From Metabacillus indicus LMG 22858 (lineage in GTDB: Bacteria; Bacillota; Bacilli; Bacillales; Bacillaceae), in NCBI RefSeq assembly GCF_000708755.2, contig NZ_JGVU02000006.1, forward strand, positions 1 to 64,000: a stretch of 64,000 nucleotides of DNA, read 5' to 3'. Every line of letters begins with the position of its first letter. The stretch's first letter is position 1. The translations under genes and the position numbers were made by a program. The notes under the pieces are model-generated. The model was not told the origin of the DNA. It ran no database searches and was given only the letters and a program-made list of their open reading frames with translations. Shown piece by piece: positions 6,723 through 15,729 of this stretch.

Positions 6723-7787
6723 GTGAAAATCGTACTTCATGCCGTCCTGTCCATTCTTTATATCGTGTACTTCACCGCTGTCTTTTACGTTTTGTTTCTT
6801 TTTTTAAATATCCCGGCATCTGTGATTTCCGGGACCATTATATGCCTGCTGCTCCTTGGCCTCTTTATCTATTCCGTCTACGAAATGATTCACAGCAAAG
6901 AAAGGAATCTTCTTTTTTTCAGAGGGCTGTCAGGAACAATCGCCCTTTCGGTAACAAGCATCAGCCTGATCATTACGCTGTTTTTCGTTGTGCTGATGAA
7001 CATTATGACCACTCATGTAAATTACCAGAGCATCAGTCCGCGCGAAAAATTCGAATTCCAGGTCAATGCCTTCCTGCCGGTTGATCCTTACCAAGAATAC
7101 AAAGACAAAGCACTGACAAAAACAATCTCACATTTAACTGTCTTTTACCCGTCACTGAAGAAAAAGGATCTTGAGCTAGTAGAAAATGAATATAAACAGG
7201 CAAGAGAAATAAGCACTCGCCTGCTCGGCGAGATTGAGGATCAGCCAATAGACCTTATTCTTTTAGACGAATCGCCTGACTCTCTGCACGAGCTTGATTA
7301 TCTGGATTATATGGGTTTCTACGACCACATCAAAAAAACGATGGCTGTTGTCATTCCCGATGAATACAATGCCTCATCTCCTGTTGTGATTGAAACGTTT
7401 TACCACGAGTATTCTCATTATTATTTAGAAAAGACACTGGAGAAGCTCAGCATTGAGCCTTACAAAATCCCGATCTGGTTTAATGAAGGACTGGCTGAAT
7501 ATGCGGGGTATAACGGGAAAGAGGTACTCATCCCCCTGCAGACTACCGTTCCTTTCTACGATCTCATCAATCCGGGAGACTGGGCAAATGCCCTTGAAAA
7601 AAGCACGGAAGCTGACATTTATACTCAAAGCTATTATGCGGTAAAGATGCTTGCCGATGAATTTGGAGAAGAGATCATCCTCCAGCTGCTGAAGGAAACA
7701 AAAGCGGCCGGAAGCTTTGAAGAAGCCCTTAAAAATAAAACCGGATATACGTATGAAGAGTTAGAAAGAAAATTAAAAGAGCAATAA
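6723..7787 (+). CDS. Membrane-bound gluzincin (peptidase MA-like)
   Basis: A 354-aa membrane protein with about three N-terminal transmembrane helices (roughly residues 4-30, 33-52 and 72-93) and an extracytoplasmic protease domain. The zinc motif HEYSH is at 228-232 and the third ligand is in WFNEGLAEY (E255 or E259), the pattern of MA-clan gluzincins. Start: the GTG at 6723 has TTGGAGG with 6-nt spacing; the frame is open further upstream but overlaps the promoter region of the divergent acetyltransferase. Substrate unknown. Stands alone, with a terminator after it. Confidence 0.75.
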   Translation: MKIVLHAVLSILYIVYFTAVFYVLFLFLNIPASVISGTIICLLLLGLFIYSVYEMIHSKERNLLFFRGLSGTIALSVTSISLIITLFFVVLMNIMTTHVNYQSISPREKFEFQVNAFLPVDPYQEYKDKALTKTISHLTVFYPSLKKKDLELVENEYKQAREISTRLLGEIEDQPIDLILLDESPDSLHELDYLDYMGFYDHIKKTMAVVIPDEYNASSPVVIETFYHEYSHYYLEKTLEKLSIEPYKIPIWFNEGLAEYAGYNGKEVLIPLQTTVPFYDLINPGDWANALEKSTEADIYTQSYYAVKMLADEFGEEIILQLLKETKAAGSFEEALKNKTGYTYEELERKLKEQ

Positions 7788-7792
7788 AATGG

Positions 7793-7827
7793 AAAGAGCA
7801 CCAGGGAACAGCCCGGGTGCTCTTTTC
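7793..7827. terminator. Bidirectional terminator
   Basis: AAAGAGCACC / GGTGCTCTTT stem with T-rich flanks on both strands between the convergent peptidase and DMT transporter genes. Confidence 0.8.
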
Positions 7828-7831
7828 CGTT

Positions 7832-8734
7832 TTACACGGCTTGTTGTTCAGGAATTTCCGCTCCTGTTTTTTTCTCAGTCATAAAAAGAAGCACACCGGC
7901 AACAATGATTCCGCCACCAATCACCTGCGTAAGGAGAACCGTCTCAGCCAAAAAGAAATAGGCCAGGATAATCGAGCCCACCGGTTCAAACAGAATGGCG
8001 ACCGAGATGACATTTGTCGAAATCCACTTCAGCGACCAGTTAAACAGCGAATGCCCAAGCAGGGTCGGGACTAACGCAAGCAGAAGAAAATATATCCAGT
8101 CCTGTTGCGGATAGCCGCCGAGCGGATACTTCAGAGCCAGACAGTAGATTAGAAGTGTCACGGAGCTGACGGCATAGACGATGAACGTATAAAGCGTCAG
8201 AGAGTGCCTTTTCCTCACTCCCTGGCCAAAAAGAAGGTACGCCGTGACCATCGCACAGGCTGCCAGAGCAAGAAAGTCTCCGAACAGAGCAAGACCGCTG
8301 ATTCTGAAATCTCCCCAGCTGATAACAGCACTGCCGGCAATCGCCAGCAGGGCACTGATTACTCCCCTGATTGAAACTCTTTCTTTAAAAAAGAAATACG
8401 TTCCGATAAAAGCAAACAGCGGCTGAAGCGTCACGAGAACAACCGAACTTGCCACAGACGTGTAGTTAAGGGATTCAAACCAGAGGATAAAATGAAAGGC
8501 AAGCAGCACCCCGGCCAGAGCGGAATAGCTCCAGTCTTTCCGTGACATCGTCTTTAGCTGCGGCAGACATTTTGCCAGAAAAAGAGGCAGAACAAGCAGC
8601 GTGGAAAAAAAGAGCCTGTAAAAGGCAATAACCGGCGCAGGAGCAGATGTCAGTTTTACAAAGATAGCGGATGTTGAAACAGCCGCAACCCCCACAGCAA
8701 GTGCGATATATGGATACAAAGTGGTTTTATTCAT
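7832..8734 (-). CDS. EamA/DMT-family transporter
   Basis: A 300-aa inner-membrane protein with ten predicted helices arranged as two EamA repeats (about residues 10-140 and 155-285). FYRLFFSTLLVLPLF in the first repeat and FEPVGSIILAYFFLAETV in the second are typical. DMT proteins export metabolites, amino acids or drugs; the substrate is not evident. The start at 8734 is preceded by GAAGGAGAAAAAAC. Monocistronic. Confidence 0.85.
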   Translation of the reverse strand: MNKTTLYPYIALAVGVAAVSTSAIFVKLTSAPAPVIAFYRLFFSTLLVLPLFLAKCLPQLKTMSRKDWSYSALAGVLLAFHFILWFESLNYTSVASSVVLVTLQPLFAFIGTYFFFKERVSIRGVISALLAIAGSAVISWGDFRISGLALFGDFLALAACAMVTAYLLFGQGVRKRHSLTLYTFIVYAVSSVTLLIYCLALKYPLGGYPQQDWIYFLLLALVPTLLGHSLFNWSLKWISTNVISVAILFEPVGSIILAYFFLAETVLLTQVIGGGIIVAGVLLFMTEKKTGAEIPEQQAV

Positions 8735-8828
8735 GTTTTTTCTCCTTCACCATTCACTCATTTCCATTATACTGCATGATGGACCCGGCAATTTGCAGAA
8801 TATTATTTTCAAAACTTTCAAAAAATAG

Positions 8829-8836
8829 TTATAATG
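8829..8836 (+). promoter_or_regulatory. Probable -10 region of acyl-CoA synthetase promoter
   Basis: A perfect TATAAT (around 8829-8834) lies about 40 bp before the start of the acyl-CoA synthetase gene. An upstream TTTTCA with 18-bp spacing could be the -35. No clear FadR site was found. Confidence 0.4.
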
Positions 8837-8870
8837 AAAGCGTAACCATTTTAATGTTCCGGGAGGTCCT

Positions 8871-10520
8871 ATGCAATCACTTAAAAACAAAACCATCGGC
8901 CAATTATTGAAAGACACTGTTTCTGCATACGGAAATAGAGATGCAGTCGTCTATTCAAAGGAAAACATCCGCTATACCTATGATGAGTTCTATCGCGAGA
9001 CAACTAAACTCGCAAAAGCGTTAATCGGACTCGGCGTAAAAAAAGGCGAAAACATTGCCATATGGGCTACGAATGTTCCTGAATGGCTGCTCCTTCAGTT
9101 TGCATCTGCCCGCATTGGGGCCGTGCTTGTCACTGTCAACACCAGCTATCAAAGCAGTGAACTCAAGTATTTGCTGCAGCAGTCAGACTCTGCCGCTCTC
9201 TTTCTGATTGACGGCTATAAAGGAACATCTTACGTTGATCTGGTCCGCTCCATCACGACTGAAACCTCTTCAGAAAACAGCTCACAGCCTGCACTCCCTT
9301 ACTTGAAGAATCTCATTTACATAGGACAGAATGAAGCACCGGAGGGAATGCTCAGCTGGAACGACCTTCTCCTCCGCGGCATGAAAGTGACCGATGAAGA
9401 ACTTGCAGAACGTGAGAGCCTGCTCACACCTGAAGGCGTTATAAATATGCAGTATACGTCAGGTACAACCGGTTTTCCGAAAGGTGTTATGCTGACGCAT
9501 CATAATATCGTCAACAACGGGTTTTTGGTGGCAAGTGCGATGAATTTGACTCATGAAGACCGCCTGTGTATTCCTGTCCCGTTTTTCCACTGCTTCGGCT
9601 GCGTTCTCGGCGTGCTTGCCTGCGTTTCGGTCGGGGCGGCAATGGTTCCGATTGTGGAATTCGACCCTGACCTTGTTCTTCAGACGGTTGAGAAAGAAAA
9701 ATGCACCGGGCTGCATGGCGTGCCAACGATGTTTATCGCGGTGCTGAACTCTCCAAATTTCAAAAAATACGATCTCTCCACGTTAAGAACAGGCATTATG
9801 GCTGGCTCCACCTGTCCGATTGAGGTGATGAAAAAAGTGATGAACGACATGGGTATGTCGGAAATCACAATCGCCTACGGACAAACAGAAGCCTCTCCTG
9901 TTATTACGCAGACGACAGTAACAGATTCCATCGAACGCAAAGTGGAAACGGTCGGCAAGGCACATCCGCATGTGGAAGTAAAAATTATCGATCCCGTTAC
10001 AGGAGAAGAAGTGCCAAGAGGCGTGCAGGGCGAGCTTTGCACAAGAGGGTATCTTGTCATGAAAGGGTATTACAAAATGCCGGAGGCTACTGAGGAAGCT
10101 ATTGATAAACAAGGCTGGCTTCATACCGGCGACCTGGCAACAATGGATGAGCACGGCTATATTGTCATCACCGGACGCCTCAAGGATATGATTATCCGCG
10201 GGGGCGAGAATGTCTATCCTCGTGAAATTGAAGAGTTCCTTTACCGTCACGAAGACATTATGGACGTTCAGGTGATTGGTGTTCCGGATGAAAAATACGG
10301 AGAAAGAGTGGCAGCCTGCATCGTTTTAAAAGAAGGCGCAGCACTTACTGCTGATGACGTAAAAGCCTTCTGCAGAGGACAGCTGTCCCATTATAAAATC
10401 CCTGAATACTACACCTTTGTCAAAGACTATCCAATGACCGCTTCAGGAAAAATCCAAAAATACAAACTCAGGGAGCAAGTGAAAAACGCATTGGCAAGGG
10501 AACTGTCTGAGAAAAGCTGA
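8871..10520 (+). CDS. Acyl-CoA synthetase (AMP-binding, FadD/YngI-like)
   Basis: A 549-aa ATP-dependent fatty acyl-CoA ligase: acid + ATP + CoA to acyl-CoA + AMP + PPi. The AMP-binding P-loop [11 protein letters not shown] lies near residue 193. [10 protein letters not shown] (A5-like), [16 protein letters not shown] (A7) and the C-terminal lysine in [13 protein letters not shown] (A10) are all present, so the enzyme should be active. It resembles the medium/long-chain YngI group more than acetyl-CoA synthetase. ATG at 8871 follows GGGAGG. The DinB gene begins 57 bp later and may share the transcript. Chain-length preference is not readable. Confidence 0.88.
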   Translation: MQSLKNKTIGQLLKDTVSAYGNRDAVVYSKENIRYTYDEFYRETTKLAKALIGLGVKKGENIAIWATNVPEWLLLQFASARIGAVLVTVNTSYQSSELKYLLQQSDSAALFLIDGYKGTSYVDLVRSITTETSSENSSQPALPYLKNLIYIGQNEAPEGMLSWNDLLLRGMKVTDEELAERESLLTPEGVINMQYTSGTTGFPKGVMLTHHNIVNNGFLVASAMNLTHEDRLCIPVPFFHCFGCVLGVLACVSVGAAMVPIVEFDPDLVLQTVEKEKCTGLHGVPTMFIAVLNSPNFKKYDLSTLRTGIMAGSTCPIEVMKKVMNDMGMSEITIAYGQTEASPVITQTTVTDSIERKVETVGKAHPHVEVKIIDPVTGEEVPRGVQGELCTRGYLVMKGYYKMPEATEEAIDKQGWLHTGDLATMDEHGYIVITGRLKDMIIRGGENVYPREIEEFLYRHEDIMDVQVIGVPDEKYGERVAACIVLKEGAALTADDVKAFCRGQLSHYKIPEYYTFVKDYPMTASGKIQKYKLREQVKNALARELSEKS

Positions 10521-10576
10521 AAAGAGATTTCCTGCAGGCAAGTTTGATAGAATAACGGCAGAAGGGAGAGATCACC

Positions 10577-11065
10577 ATGCTCGACTATACATTGAACGTA
10601 AGAGAAGAACTGATCAGAGAAACAGAACAAATGACAGATGAACAGCTGAACATGAAACCCTCACAGGATGTCTGGAGTCCTGGACAGATTCTCGACCATC
10701 TGTATCTGATGGAAACCGTCATCACAGGCGGCCTCAAGCACGTATTGATGAACGGCGAAAAAAAAGAGGCCTCTGAAAAACCGCTCCAACTGGTCATTGA
10801 CCGCTCACGCAAAGTGCCGGCACCTGAAAACCTGAAGCCGGCAGAAGGCCCATTTTCAAAAGAAGAACTATTCTCAAAGCTTGACCGCTCGCGGCGTGAA
10901 CTCATCAACTTTGCAGAAACAGCTCCTGAACAGGAACTGGAAGAAAAGGCGATGAAGCATCCGCATCTCGGAGACCTTTCTCTCAAGCAATGGATCGAAT
11001 TCATCGGCTATCATGAGAAAAGACACCTGCTTCAGCTGCTCGAAGTGCGGAGTGCAGTTTCCTAA
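10577..11065 (+). CDS. DinB-family metal-binding protein
   Basis: A 162-aa four-helix-bundle protein of the DinB/YfiT superfamily. The expected metal triad is present: His41 in ILDHLYLM, and His146 and His150 in GYHEKRHLLQL. Superfamily members include bacillithiol and mycothiol S-transferases. Bacilli make bacillithiol, so a thiol-transfer role is plausible but unproven. GAAGGGAGAG precedes the ATG. A strong terminator follows at 11092. Confidence 0.85.
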   Translation: MLDYTLNVREELIRETEQMTDEQLNMKPSQDVWSPGQILDHLYLMETVITGGLKHVLMNGEKKEASEKPLQLVIDRSRKVPAPENLKPAEGPFSKEELFSKLDRSRRELINFAETAPEQELEEKAMKHPHLGDLSLKQWIEFIGYHEKRHLLQLLEVRSAVS

Positions 11066-11091
11066 AAGAGAGACTTCTACAGAAACGCACT

Positions 11092-11121
11092 AAAAGCGCA
11101 GACATTGTCTGCGCTTTTTTT
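11092..11121 (+). terminator. Terminator after DinB gene
   Basis: AAAAGCGCAGACA / TGTCTGCGCTTTT stem with a TTG loop and a run of seven T. Confidence 0.9.
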
Positions 11122-11146
11122 GTTCCTGATTATGTATTCAGGAGCC

Positions 11147-11518
11147 TCACCAGCAGTACCACTTCTTCCAGATTTCCCATGACTCTTTAGGAATTTGCGG
11201 GAAACAGTCTTCCCATTCTTTCTTCGTATACTTTTTCCAGCCCCATCCCCACCAGAACTTGGTCCAGCAATAATAATACTTGCCGTCATATTTGACGGTA
11301 TTCGGCTGGTACTGATTCTGCTGACTGTTTCCATAGTCATAGTTCTTCGTCTTATCCCCGAAGAAATAAGAGAAAACCGAATCCAGCAACGAATCAAACG
11401 AGTTTTGCTGCGGCTGTGAGTAATTGTAGCCTGTCGCTGAAGCGTAAGTCGGAGCAAAAAGGACAGAAATCATAATAAAAGCGATAACAGCATGTTTCCA
11501 TCTTTTCAGGGTATTCAC
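11147..11518 (-). CDS. Secreted Trp-rich small protein, unknown function
   Basis: About 120 aa with a clear signal peptide (HAVIAFIMISVLFAPTYASA) and a short Q/N/Y-rich middle. The C-terminal 45 residues contain ten tryptophans, several tyrosines and three cysteines (for example FWWGWGWKK and IWKKWYCW). No known domain was recognised. Start uncertain: the GTG at 11518 abuts AAAGGAA with no spacing, while a CTG 9 nt further would be better spaced but is a rare start codon. Lone gene with opposite orientation to its neighbours. A secreted, surface-active or membrane-binding role is possible; that is inference only. Confidence 0.65.
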   Translation of the reverse strand: MNTLKRWKHAVIAFIMISVLFAPTYASATGYNYSQPQQNSFDSLLDSVFSYFFGDKTKNYDYGNSQQNQYQPNTVKYDGKYYYCWTKFWWGWGWKKYTKKEWEDCFPQIPKESWEIWKKWYCW

Positions 11519-11693
11519 TTCCTTTACAAAGTTTTCCTGACACTAGTAGTTTACACGATAAGTTCTCAATAGAGAACAAAATAGTTTAATAAGACTATGT
11601 AAATTTTCATTCTTTTCACTCATAACAGCCCCAATCACAACCATTAATGGTATTATTTAATAGGTAGTACTTACATAAAAGGAGCTTGGAACT

Positions 11694-12194
11694 GTGAAAA
11701 AAGGACTTAAAATTGCAGCTGCAGCTGTCATGGTGATGCTTGCGGCCGGGGTCATCGGCGTCTGGACAATGGTTTACTTGAAAAACACCAGTGCTGAAGA
11801 AAATTCTACCGCCGCTGAAACCAACTGGCGCCCTCAGCAAGTGCAGGATTATGGGGACACAGAAAATCCGGAATACGCTGATGCAGGTGAATTCATCAAA
11901 AAATTTCATGAGTTCTACAATCAAACAACCGGCTGGGAAAGAATCAATGATCTGAACATGCCTGACCAAATTGCCCGGGCTGAAGCAGCAAAGGCCTATG
12001 CCGGCCATTTCATTCCGCTGACGGAAGATCCTGCTTTAAAAAACGATCTTGAAGCCATCATCATGCATGCCGACAGTGTCATCGCAGGAAACACTGAGAC
12101 CGTCCTGACTCTTCATCGTTATTTTCATGATTTAGATATTGCTGTAAACGGATATGTCCATGAGCAAATTTTCGGAGTCACCGAAAGCAAATAA
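11694..12194 (+). CDS. Signal-anchored hypothetical protein
   Basis: A 166-aa protein with an N-terminal membrane anchor or uncleaved signal (about residues 5-28) and a soluble, mostly helical extracytoplasmic domain. The domain carries FIKKFHEFYNQTTGWERI and a His-containing tail (LTLHRYFHDLDIAV). GTG start with AAAGGAG 9 nt upstream. No family recognised. Followed by its own terminator. Confidence 0.65.
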   Translation: MKKGLKIAAAAVMVMLAAGVIGVWTMVYLKNTSAEENSTAAETNWRPQQVQDYGDTENPEYADAGEFIKKFHEFYNQTTGWERINDLNMPDQIARAEAAKAYAGHFIPLTEDPALKNDLEAIIMHADSVIAGNTETVLTLHRYFHDLDIAVNGYVHEQIFGVTESK

Positions 12195-12231
12195 AAAACA
12201 GTCAAAACTTTTTTCGTTTTGACTGTTTTTT
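12194..12231 (+). terminator. Terminator
   Basis: AAAACAGTCAAAAC / GTTTTGACTGTTTT stem with a T run right after the preceding stop. Confidence 0.88.
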
Positions 12232-12234
12232 CTA

Positions 12235-12263
12235 TTGCAACATAGTGAATCACGGAGTATAAT
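12235..12263 (+). promoter_or_regulatory. tRNA-Ala promoter
   Basis: TTGCAA (12235-12240), a 17-bp spacer and a perfect TATAAT (12258-12263) lie about 40 bp before the tRNA. Confidence 0.8.
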
Positions 12264-12302
12264 TTAGTATATCGCCAGGAACAACTGGCACTAATTTTAT
12301 AC

Positions 12303-12375
12303 GGGGCATTAGCTCAGCTGGGAGAGCGCTACGCTGGCAGCGTAGAGGTCATCGGTTCGATCCCGTTATGCTCCA
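12303..12375 (+). tRNA. tRNA-Ala (anticodon GGC)
   Basis: Canonical cloverleaf: acceptor GGGGCAT / ATGCTCC containing the G3-U70 alanine identity pair, D arm GCTC/GAGC, anticodon stem CTACG/CGTAG with loop CTGGCAG (anticodon GGC, reads GCC), and T loop TTCGATC. CCA is not encoded. It is a single-gene transcript with its own promoter and terminator, unlike the large tRNA clusters typical of Bacillus. Confidence 0.95.
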
Positions 12376-12382
12376 TATCCGG

Positions 12383-12414
12383 AAACCCTTGTGCAGCAAG
12401 GGTTTCTTTTTTTT
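12383..12414 (+). terminator. tRNA-Ala terminator
   Basis: AAACCCTTG / CAAGGGTTT stem followed by C and eight T. Confidence 0.88.
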
Positions 12415-12430
12415 GCACTCTTTAAAAGCC

Positions 12431-12468
12431 AAAAGACAGGAAGCACATCATGCGCTCCCTGTCTTTTC
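12431..12468 (-). terminator. Chemoreceptor gene terminator
   Basis: AAAAGACAGG / CCTGTCTTTT imperfect hairpin with internal mismatches, placed 20 bp after the chemoreceptor stop on the minus strand. Symmetric enough to work in both directions. Confidence 0.7.
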
Positions 12469-12488
12469 TATTCGTTTCAGCTCTTCTA

Positions 12489-14192
12489 TTAAAACTTAAA
12501 CTTCTTCAATTCTTCCTGAAGCTCTCCCGCAATATGACTCAGTGAGGCGGCAGAAGCAGAAACTTCCTGCATGGCTGTCAATTGTTCTTTTGAGGACACT
12601 GCAGCGTTTTGCGAATTTAAGGATGTATCTGTTGCTGCGTTTGCAAGCGAATGGATTCTTCCGTTTACGTGCTTTGAGTCACCCGCCATTTTCTTTGCGG
12701 ATCTTGAAACTTCTTCGATTTTTTCTGAGACCAGGTGAATGGAAGCGATGATATTTTTAAATGCATGTCCGGCCTCATTCATCGCATCCGTCCCTTTTTT
12801 CACTTCGCCTTCACCTTGTGCCATTGATGAGATCGCTGTACTGGCATCGTTTTGAATGTGGCCGATTAATTCATCTATTTGATCTGCTGATTCTTTCGAC
12901 TGCTCGGCAAGCTTCCTTACTTCATCAGCAACAATGGCAAATCCCCGTCCGTGTTCTCCTGCACGAGCAGCTTCAATTGCAGCGTTCAAAGATAACAGGT
13001 TTGTCTGCTCTGCAATCCCTGTAATCATCTCGGCTATTTTCCCGATTTCTTTTGAACGGTTTCCTAAATTAGATAAAAGGTGTGATGTCGTTGCAACTGA
13101 TGTCTGGATGGCCCCCATTTGCTCAACGGCTTTGTCTACAAGAATATTACCGTCAGAAGCCTGTTTCGCTGCGGTCTGCGACTCTCTGGAAACATCTTCG
13201 GATGATTCGGCAATCTGGTAAACTCCTTTCGCCATTTCCTCCATCGACCGCACAGATTCATTGGCACTTTCAGAAGAGGTATTGGCATCTTCGGCAATTC
13301 CCTGAATTGTTGCCGTTACTTGCAGGGCAGACGCAGAAGAATGCTCTGCTGATGCGTCGAGCTGCTGAGAGGCTGCCGCTACCTGTCCTGATGTGTCTGA
13401 GACTCTCTGCATAAACGCCTTTAAATTGACCGACATTGTATTTGAAGCCACAATGAGGCGGCCGATTTCATCCTGGGACTGCGTCTGAATAAGATCGCCT
13501 TTGAGGTCTCCTTTAGAGATGGTTTCGAGTCTGTCCACGATGAGGGCAGCAGCCTTTGAAATTCCATTGGCATTTAAAAGACCAATAATGAGAGCTGCTG
13601 CAAAAGCGATCACAGAAGCAATAACAATGATTATTTTAGATTGGTTTGAAGACTCAATCGTTTCAGATGTCTGATCACTTGTAATCTTATTTTGTATTTT
13701 TACAACTTCTGCCCAAGCATCAATCGCTTCCTGACTGTACGGGAGACATTTCTCCTCCATCAGCTGCAGGGCTTTCTCTCGTTCTCCGCTGTCATATAGA
13801 GGGATAATTTCTTCAGTAACTAGCGTCCTCCATTTGATCGTCTTTTCATCCGCTTCCGAGAGAGCAGATTCCACTTCTTTTGAAATCTTTCCGTTTTGGA
13901 TAGCCTCTTGCAATACTTTTTCGGTTTCGATCGCTTTTTCCGTTTCTTCTAAAAATTGCTTTTTGAACTCTTCCCTGTCAAATAAAATATAATCACGCGC
14001 AATTTTTGCCCTGTACGCCACGCTGAATGTCATCGAATTTGAAGATTCCAGAAACGCCAAATCATTTGCGGTGATCTCCTCTACATCATCAGAGATCCGG
14101 TTTATCGTCATATAACTGAACACGGCAATGATGACCAATAAAAGTAAAACAATCGCATAGCTCATTAAGATTTTCCATTTTATACTCTTCAT
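12489..14192 (-). CDS. Methyl-accepting chemotaxis protein
   Basis: A 567-aa transmembrane chemoreceptor. Order: TM1 (about 8-28), an extracellular four-helix-bundle sensor (30-185), TM2 (about 187-207), HAMP (208-262), and a long cytoplasmic signalling coiled coil. The hairpin tip, which binds CheA and CheW, carries the conserved EQTNLLSLNAAIEAARAGE. The ligand cannot be predicted. ATG at 14192 with GGGGG 6-7 nt upstream. A sigma-D type promoter 160 bp upstream places it in the motility regulon. Confidence 0.92.
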   Translation of the reverse strand: MKSIKWKILMSYAIVLLLLVIIAVFSYMTINRISDDVEEITANDLAFLESSNSMTFSVAYRAKIARDYILFDREEFKKQFLEETEKAIETEKVLQEAIQNGKISKEVESALSEADEKTIKWRTLVTEEIIPLYDSGEREKALQLMEEKCLPYSQEAIDAWAEVVKIQNKITSDQTSETIESSNQSKIIIVIASVIAFAAALIIGLLNANGISKAAALIVDRLETISKGDLKGDLIQTQSQDEIGRLIVASNTMSVNLKAFMQRVSDTSGQVAAASQQLDASAEHSSASALQVTATIQGIAEDANTSSESANESVRSMEEMAKGVYQIAESSEDVSRESQTAAKQASDGNILVDKAVEQMGAIQTSVATTSHLLSNLGNRSKEIGKIAEMITGIAEQTNLLSLNAAIEAARAGEHGRGFAIVADEVRKLAEQSKESADQIDELIGHIQNDASTAISSMAQGEGEVKKGTDAMNEAGHAFKNIIASIHLVSEKIEEVSRSAKKMAGDSKHVNGRIHSLANAATDTSLNSQNAAVSSKEQLTAMQEVSASAASLSHIAGELQEELKKFKF

Positions 14193-14356
14193 ATTTTCCC
14201 CCTTTTACCTTCATGCTTACCCTTACTCAATGCTTTTGCTATTTCAGTCCATCAGTCCCGTCTGTGCTGGCCGGTTGCGCTACTTGCTCCCGATCGTTAA
14301 AGCGCCCAATTATAAACGATCAATCTCTGCATTCCACTTATTACTTTCTACCTATA

Positions 14357-14383
14357 TTATCGGACGGAAAAATCCTCTATTTA
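14357..14383 (-). promoter_or_regulatory. Sigma-D (motility) promoter of chemoreceptor gene
   Basis: On the minus strand TAAA (14383-14380), a 15-bp spacer and TCCGATAA (14364-14357) match the B. subtilis sigma-D consensus TAAA-N15-GCCGATAA at all but one base. The resulting leader is about 155 nt; it contains an ATCGTT/AACGAT hairpin and a GC-rich stretch (14265-14300) not assigned to any riboswitch. The rest of the 14193-14521 interval holds only the downstream terminator of the next gene. Confidence 0.8.
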
Positions 14384-14470
14384 GCGGACAGCGCGTGAAA
14401 GCATAAAAAATTCTGAAATTAGTTAAGGCAGTTTTGAACCTGAGAGTTCAAAAAATTGAAAGCAAAAGGG

Positions 14471-14496
14471 GAGGACGGCTATAAAGTGCCGTCCTC
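14471..14496 (-). terminator. Terminator of NHL-repeat gene
   Basis: GAGGACGGC / GCCGTCCTC 9-bp stem after the stop at 14522, followed on the minus strand by CCCCTTTTGCTTTC. Confidence 0.65.
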
Positions 14497-14521
14497 AGTT
14501 AGAAGAGATAATCCGATGTTT

Positions 14522-15604
14522 CTAGTTAAACGACTTTCTTGAAAACTCTTGTAATCTTTTATTGCCAAGCTCAGCTACATACAAATTCCCGCTCTCATCA
14601 ACAGCAATATCATGCGGAATTTTCATCTGGCCTTCTTTGCTGCCCCAAGTGCCGAATCGCTCCAGTATCGTTCCTTCTTTGTCTAAAACAATGACCTGGC
14701 TTGTAAAATTTCCTTCTGCGCCGTTCAGGGAATCGCCGCCGTCAACAACGTAAATGTTTCCGTCACTCGCAGCTTCTACACCAAACGGCCTGCCGATCTC
14801 CGGCATGTCCCAGCGGTCAAGATACTGTCCATTTTTATCAAATACCTGTATGCGTGCATTGCTTCGGTCTGCGACATAGATTCTGCCTTCGCTGTCGCTG
14901 CTGATTCCGTGCGGCAAGTTGAATTCTCCCGGCTCGTCTCCATGCTGATTAATCTGCCATTCCAGTTTTCCTTCTTTATCAAATTTAGCTATTCTCCGGT
15001 TTCTGTAGCCGTCCGAAACAGCGAATGAGCCGTCATCCATGACCGTTACATCTGTAGGGCGCGCAAATGTGTATTCGTCCATGAAAACAGGAAAGTTTGG
15101 AAGCAGATTTCGAATGCGGAGACTCCATTCCATACCCGTCCGGTACTCATTTCCGAATGATTGCATAAGCTTACCTTCCGGACTCAATTTAAAAACCTTA
15201 TTTAAAGAAACGTCTGTCACCCAGATGTTATCCTCGCTGTCGATTTCAAGACCATGCGGAGATTTGAACATGCCTTCTCCCAAAGTTCTCTTAACTTTTT
15301 TTGTTTTTCCGTCCAAAACGACAATCGTTGGTTCTTTAATAACATCTTTTCCGCTGTACTCTCCGCTTGCTCTGTGAAAATAGTAAATATCTCCTTCAGA
15401 GTTAACCGCCACACCGCTTGCTTCACCAGCTGCGCTTTTCTCTTCAGGCGTTTTCGGCCAGAGAACTTCAGCTGAGTAAGTTTTTGTTTCCGGTATTTCA
15501 ACCGGCTTTTCTTTAAAAATAACGTCTGATCCTCCCTGGCTGAACCATACGATTAATCCTGTGATGCTGAGTGCCGCCAAAAAGAACGAGTTCTTTTTAT
15601 TCAT
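14522..15604 (-). CDS. NHL-repeat protein, peptidyl-alpha-hydroxyglycine lyase-like
   Basis: A 360-aa exported or membrane-anchored beta-propeller (TM or signal near residues 7-22) made of NHL repeats. It looks like the lyase half of peptide-amidating monooxygenase, which cleaves hydroxyglycine-extended peptides to amidated peptide plus glyoxylate. The lyase residues have counterparts: Arg78 (FHR), Tyr200 (SDGYRNRRI), and zinc-type His117 (SPHG), His232 (LPHG) and His331 (IPHD). The spacings resemble those of rat lyase Arg533, His585, Tyr654, His690 and His786. No monooxygenase partner is nearby, so the natural substrate is unknown. Lone gene between a chemoreceptor and a surface esterase. 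Confidence 0.75.
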   Translation of the reverse strand: MNKKNSFFLAALSITGLIVWFSQGGSDVIFKEKPVEIPETKTYSAEVLWPKTPEEKSAAGEASGVAVNSEGDIYYFHRASGEYSGKDVIKEPTIVVLDGKTKKVKRTLGEGMFKSPHGLEIDSEDNIWVTDVSLNKVFKLSPEGKLMQSFGNEYRTGMEWSLRIRNLLPNFPVFMDEYTFARPTDVTVMDDGSFAVSDGYRNRRIAKFDKEGKLEWQINQHGDEPGEFNLPHGISSDSEGRIYVADRSNARIQVFDKNGQYLDRWDMPEIGRPFGVEAASDGNIYVVDGGDSLNGAEGNFTSQVIVLDKEGTILERFGTWGSKEGQMKIPHDIAVDESGNLYVAELGNKRLQEFSRKSFN

Positions 15605-15729
15605 TTGAAATATTCCTCCATATAAAATAGTAGTGCTTATCTCTTTGCACAGCCTATGATATCGCGGGATACAGCTTCCTGAAACGGACGCGGGATTGAA
15701 CCGTTCTAAGACCTGAGTTGCAGAACAAT

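Noticed and set aside
8735-8800. FadR operator before the acyl-CoA synthetase gene
   Set aside because: Only a half-site-like ATTCACTCATT was seen, without the matching arm.
14200-14340. Cyclic-di-GMP riboswitch in the chemoreceptor leader
   Set aside because: The GCAAACC and GACGCAAAGC core motifs are not present.
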